Translations under genes and position numbers: made by a program | In this document: in pieces, positions 61,288 to 64,000 of the stretch | How positions within the stretch are numbered: position 1 is the stretch's first letter | Layout: each line of letters begins with the position of its first letter | Notes under the pieces: generated by a model | Told to the model about the DNA's origin: nothing | The model's database searches: none | Seen by the model: the letters and a program-made list of their open reading frames with translations, nothing else | DNA from: DASRBN01 sp035294305 | GTDB lineage: Bacteria > Chloroflexota > Ktedonobacteria > Ktedonobacterales > Ktedonobacteraceae | Reading direction: 5' to 3' | Assembly: GCA_035294305.1 (NCBI GenBank) | Contig: DATGLD010000012.1 | Span: 62,001-126,000, forward strand | DNA length: 64,000 nucleotides

Positions 61288-64000
61288 TTAGAGCAGGTGG
61301 TATTCACGCGCAGCACGAGCGGCAGCCGTGCGCGAGGAGACGTGGAGTTTGCTATAGATGGAAACCAGGTGACCATCGACGGTGCGTGGGCTGATGGTAA
61401 GGCGCTCCGCGATCTGGGCATTGGAGAGGCCCTCGGCCAGCAGGCGCAGCACGTCCCGTTCGCGCCCGGTCAGCCCGGCTGAGGTGGGCGCTCGTGGCTG
61501 TGCTGCTGCCGCCTGGGGAGGTGAAGCGGCGGACGAAGCCTCGTGTGCGGGCCAGGTCAGCAGGTCGTGCAAGGGCATGGCGCGTCCCTCTGCTTGCAGG
61601 GCCGCGTAGGCCTCCTCGCCAAAGTGGACGCGCAGCCAGGCGGCATCGCGCTCATACGCACGGCGCTGCGTCGGATCGAAAGCGATCAGGAGGCTGCGCG
61701 TGTCAAGCAGGCCCTCAGCCGCGCCAAACAGGCGCGCGGCCTGCTCAGGACGGTGCTCTGCCGAGGCCCTGCTCCCAAACACGAGGAGATACTTGCCGAT
61801 GGTGGCTGTGTCCCCGCTCTGCTGTGCGAGGGACAGGCCCTCCTGCAGCAGCTCTCTGCCGCGCGTCCGATGGCCTTGCGCGTCTTCAATCCCCCCCAAC
61901 AGTAGCAGCGCACCCAGCGTATCCCACATGTGGCCGGCGGTGCGGGCAAGCACCAGGCTTTCGTGTGCCAGGTCTGCTGCCTGCGCCGGGTTGCCGCGCA
62001 GGAGCGCGAGCGAGGCCTGGTGGCGCAAGATATTACTCCTCATCTCTTCTTGCCCCATCTCTTGCGACAGCGCCAGGCACTCGTGCAAAAGCGCATCCGC
62101 CAGGGTCCACTCCTCCTGTACAATGGCGATGAACCCCAGTTGATGCAGCGCGCTGTACAGGCGCAGCAGATCATTCCCCTCGCGCGCCAGGGTGAGCACC
62201 TCGTGCCAGAGGACTTTGGCCTGCTCCAGATGGCCCAGGGAGGCCGCGCAGTAGGCCAGCCAATCGAGCGACCTGGCGAGGGCATGGCTGTCTCCCAGCG
62301 CGCGAAACCGGGCCACGGCCTCTTCAAAGTGCGCGTGCGCCTCCGCCAGCGTCTGTTGATGATAGAGGATCGTCCCGGAGAGACTGATGAGCGAGGCCAG
62401 CAGCCAGGCATCTCCGACTTCCCGGGCCAGCAGCAAGCCCTCCTCGATCAGCGCCTGTCCCGCTGCCAGGTCGCCTTGAAACCACCGCGCGATCGCCTCC
62501 CGGTGCAGCGCGTAGGCCAGGCATCTTTTCAGGCCCAGCGCCCGTGCCAGCGCGGCGCTTTCCGCTGCCAGCGCTTGCGCCCGTGCGTAATCGCCCAGCG
62601 TCGACACCAGTTCCGCCGCGGCAACGAGCGCCCTGGCTCGCGCCTCGTTGCCAGGGGCGGTCTGCAACACCCCTGTAATGGCTGCGAGCCAGCGACGCCC
62701 TTCGCCCAGGTAGCCATGCACGACCCAGTAATGCGCCAGAGCAGCAAAGCAGCGCAGGGCCAGTTCCGCTTCGTCGCGTGCGATGAGCCAGTGGAGCGCC
62801 GCCCGCAGATTCTCCTGCTCGCGCTCCAGGCAGGCTTGCCACGCGCGTTGCTGCGCTCCTTTGAGGTGCGGTTCGGCCTGCTCGACGAGCGCCAGGAAGT
62901 AGGCGGCATGCGTGAGGCGGGCGGTCTCCAGTTCCCCACCGCTTTCGAGACACTCGAGCCCATACTCGCGGATCGTTTCCAGCATGAAGAGGCGCGGCTC
63001 GCCATCGGGCTGCTCGATCTTTCGCAGCAGGTGGTTCTCCAGCAGGGCACTCACCCCGTCCAGGACGGCATCCGCACCTAGTCCTGCCGCCTGGGCCATG
63101 GCTTGGGCCGCCTGGAGCGTGCAGCCACCGGCGAAGCTGGCGAGATAGCGAAAGAGCCGCTGCTGCTCGTGCGTGAGCAGGTGGTAGCTCCACGCAATAG
63201 TGGCGTGCAGGGACTGCTGGCGAGCAGGCAGGTCACGCGCGCCGCCGGTCAGCACCTCCAGGCTGCGCGAGAGGCGAGTCAGCAGCGCCTGCGGAGAGAG
63301 GAGCCGGGTACGAGCGGCCGCCAGTTCGAGTGCCAGGGGTAGCCCGTCCAGGCGAATACACACCTCCGCGATGGCGCGCGCATTGGCTTCGGTCACCTGG
63401 AATCCGGGCGTGATGGCTTGCGCGCGCTGCACAAAGAGCAGGACCGCGGCATTCTGCGCGAGGGTGGGAGGGGCTGGCAGCTGCTTGCGGTCAGGAAGCA
63501 GCAGAGGAGGGACGGCAAACTCCTGCTCGCCTTGTAGCCGCAGGGGGGCACGGCTGGTCACCAGCAGATGCAGATGCGGACAGGCGGAGAGCAACTCGGC
63601 AAGCCCTGGTGCCGCCGGCAAGACCTGCTCGAAGTTGTCGAGCAGCAGCAGCACTGCTTGCTCAAAGAGCGCCGCTTGCAGTTGCTCAAGCGGCGTCTGC
63701 GCCCCTGTTTCACGCAGACCAAGCAGCTGAGCCATGGTCGGCAGCACGAAGTCGGGATGGCTGATGGCCGCCAGGGGGAAGAAGTGCATCCCGTCTGCGA
63801 AGTCAGGCCGCACCTCGTGCGCGGCGGCGATCCCCAGGCGCGTTTTGCCGACGCCGCCTGGACCGGTCAACGTGAGCAAGCGCACTTCAGGTCGGTGGAG
63901 CAGAGCCGTAATCGTGTGCAGTTCTTGCTCGCGCCCCAGCAGCGGTAGCGGCGGCAGCGGGAAAGCTGGCTGCGACAGGAACCGGCCTGAGCCTGCTGCT
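61288..64000 (-). CDS. ATPase-TPR-LuxR transcriptional regulator, incomplete at window end
   Basis: The frame is open beyond 64000, so at least 903 residues are visible. An NB-ARC/AAA-like ATPase has Walker A GPGGVGKTRL (about residues 46-55), Walker B in VLLLLDNFEQVLPAA and the typical HLHLLVTSRAPLRLQGEQEF. TPR helices follow (about 400-800; ALARALGLKRCLAYALHREA). The C-terminal LuxR HTH is LTGRERDVLRLLAEGLSNAQ, IAERLTISPRTVDGHLVSIY. A signal would release autoinhibition and permit DNA binding. The gene is a full-length relative of the truncated one at 1323. Confidence 0.95.
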   Translation of the reverse strand, partial: AAGSGRFLSQPAFPLPPLPLLGREQELHTITALLHRPEVRLLTLTGPGGVGKTRLGIAAAHEVRPDFADGMHFFPLAAISHPDFVLPTMAQLLGLRETGAQTPLEQLQAALFEQAVLLLLDNFEQVLPAAPGLAELLSACPHLHLLVTSRAPLRLQGEQEFAVPPLLLPDRKQLPAPPTLAQNAAVLLFVQRAQAITPGFQVTEANARAIAEVCIRLDGLPLALELAAARTRLLSPQALLTRLSRSLEVLTGGARDLPARQQSLHATIAWSYHLLTHEQQRLFRYLASFAGGCTLQAAQAMAQAAGLGADAVLDGVSALLENHLLRKIEQPDGEPRLFMLETIREYGLECLESGGELETARLTHAAYFLALVEQAEPHLKGAQQRAWQACLEREQENLRAALHWLIARDEAELALRCFAALAHYWVVHGYLGEGRRWLAAITGVLQTAPGNEARARALVAAAELVSTLGDYARAQALAAESAALARALGLKRCLAYALHREAIARWFQGDLAAGQALIEEGLLLAREVGDAWLLASLISLSGTILYHQQTLAEAHAHFEEAVARFRALGDSHALARSLDWLAYCAASLGHLEQAKVLWHEVLTLAREGNDLLRLYSALHQLGFIAIVQEEWTLADALLHECLALSQEMGQEEMRSNILRHQASLALLRGNPAQAADLAHESLVLARTAGHMWDTLGALLLLGGIEDAQGHRTRGRELLQEGLSLAQQSGDTATIGKYLLVFGSRASAEHRPEQAARLFGAAEGLLDTRSLLIAFDPTQRRAYERDAAWLRVHFGEEAYAALQAEGRAMPLHDLLTWPAHEASSAASPPQAAAAQPRAPTSAGLTGRERDVLRLLAEGLSNAQIAERLTISPRTVDGHLVSIYSKLHVSSRTAAARAAREYHLL

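Noticed and set aside
61930..63081. A 383-codon plus-strand frame opposite the LuxR-type regulator
   Set aside because: Low-stop shadow of GC-rich coding DNA; the minus-strand protein is well supported.
1..64000. tRNA, rRNA and CRISPR arrays
   Set aside because: None was recognised by reading both strands; a covariance search was not possible here.

Overview
The window looks like chromosomal DNA of a Ktedonobacteria-type member of the Chloroflexota. This is an inference from gene style: serine/threonine kinases fused to exported sensor domains, ATPase-TPR-LuxR regulators, a Gram-positive-like set of envelope genes, WD40 and RHS remnants, and many palindromic intergenic repeats. No rRNA or tRNA gene was recognised, so the placement is tentative.

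Layout. 1-4600: YceI-family protein behind a strong promoter, a WD40 remnant, a LuxR-type regulator that has lost its ATPase end, an ECF sigma factor and a UPF0114 membrane protein. 4700-8620: gyrA interrupted at its catalytic tyrosine by a 440-residue intein with a LAGLIDADG endonuclease. 8800-14100: EthD-domain protein, SDR-like oxidoreductase, HhH protein, PAP2 phosphatase, DnaJ-type zinc-finger protein and an M24 peptidase. 14280-18340: LCP-family protein, then a pgeF-yggS-DUF6391-yggT-DUF167 cluster resembling the ylm division/envelope cluster. 18390-24690 (minus): receptor kinase with a periplasmic-binding-protein-like exterior, two small unknown genes, and a GAF-GAF-PAS histidine kinase. 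25290-30170: secreted unknown protein, small zinc-ribbon protein, RHS debris, LuxR regulator, a 12-TM-type membrane protein and hypotheticals. 30370-33804: a second receptor kinase with a kelch exterior. 33820-39720: peptidoglycan/amino-sugar recycling (GNAT, NagZ-type GH3, MurQ, GntR regulator, divergent NagA) around a palindromic operator. 40000-41200: GNAT and Uma2. 41390-48150: a complete oligopeptide-type ABC importer operon. 48250-51530: flavin amine oxidase and acyl-CoA synthetase. 51670-54170: two related membrane-anchored unknown proteins and an AbrB/Doc toxin-antitoxin pair. 54340-56170: ISL3 element with recognisable inverted repeats that has cut off the end of a response regulator. 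56930-61140: a surface-protein locus (beta-helix/PKD and TIG/PQQ-propeller proteins) with duplicated and collapsed paralogue pieces. 61288-64000: an ATPase-TPR-LuxR regulator running off the window.

The most striking non-gene signal is a set of dispersed palindromes. One family (core GCCGATTGATCGGC, edged by GTAGGGGCC/GGCCCCTAC) sits exactly at gene 3' ends and supplies the TAG stop of five genes. It is also found read through inside a GNAT gene. A second family (GGGCG-ACCACCAGGG-TGCGCCC type) and several long perfect hairpins separate other genes.

The recycling cluster (NagZ, MurQ, NagA, GntR) and the following peptide ABC importer plausibly act together in cell-wall fragment uptake and salvage. 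The two kinases and the histidine kinase make the window rich in signalling.
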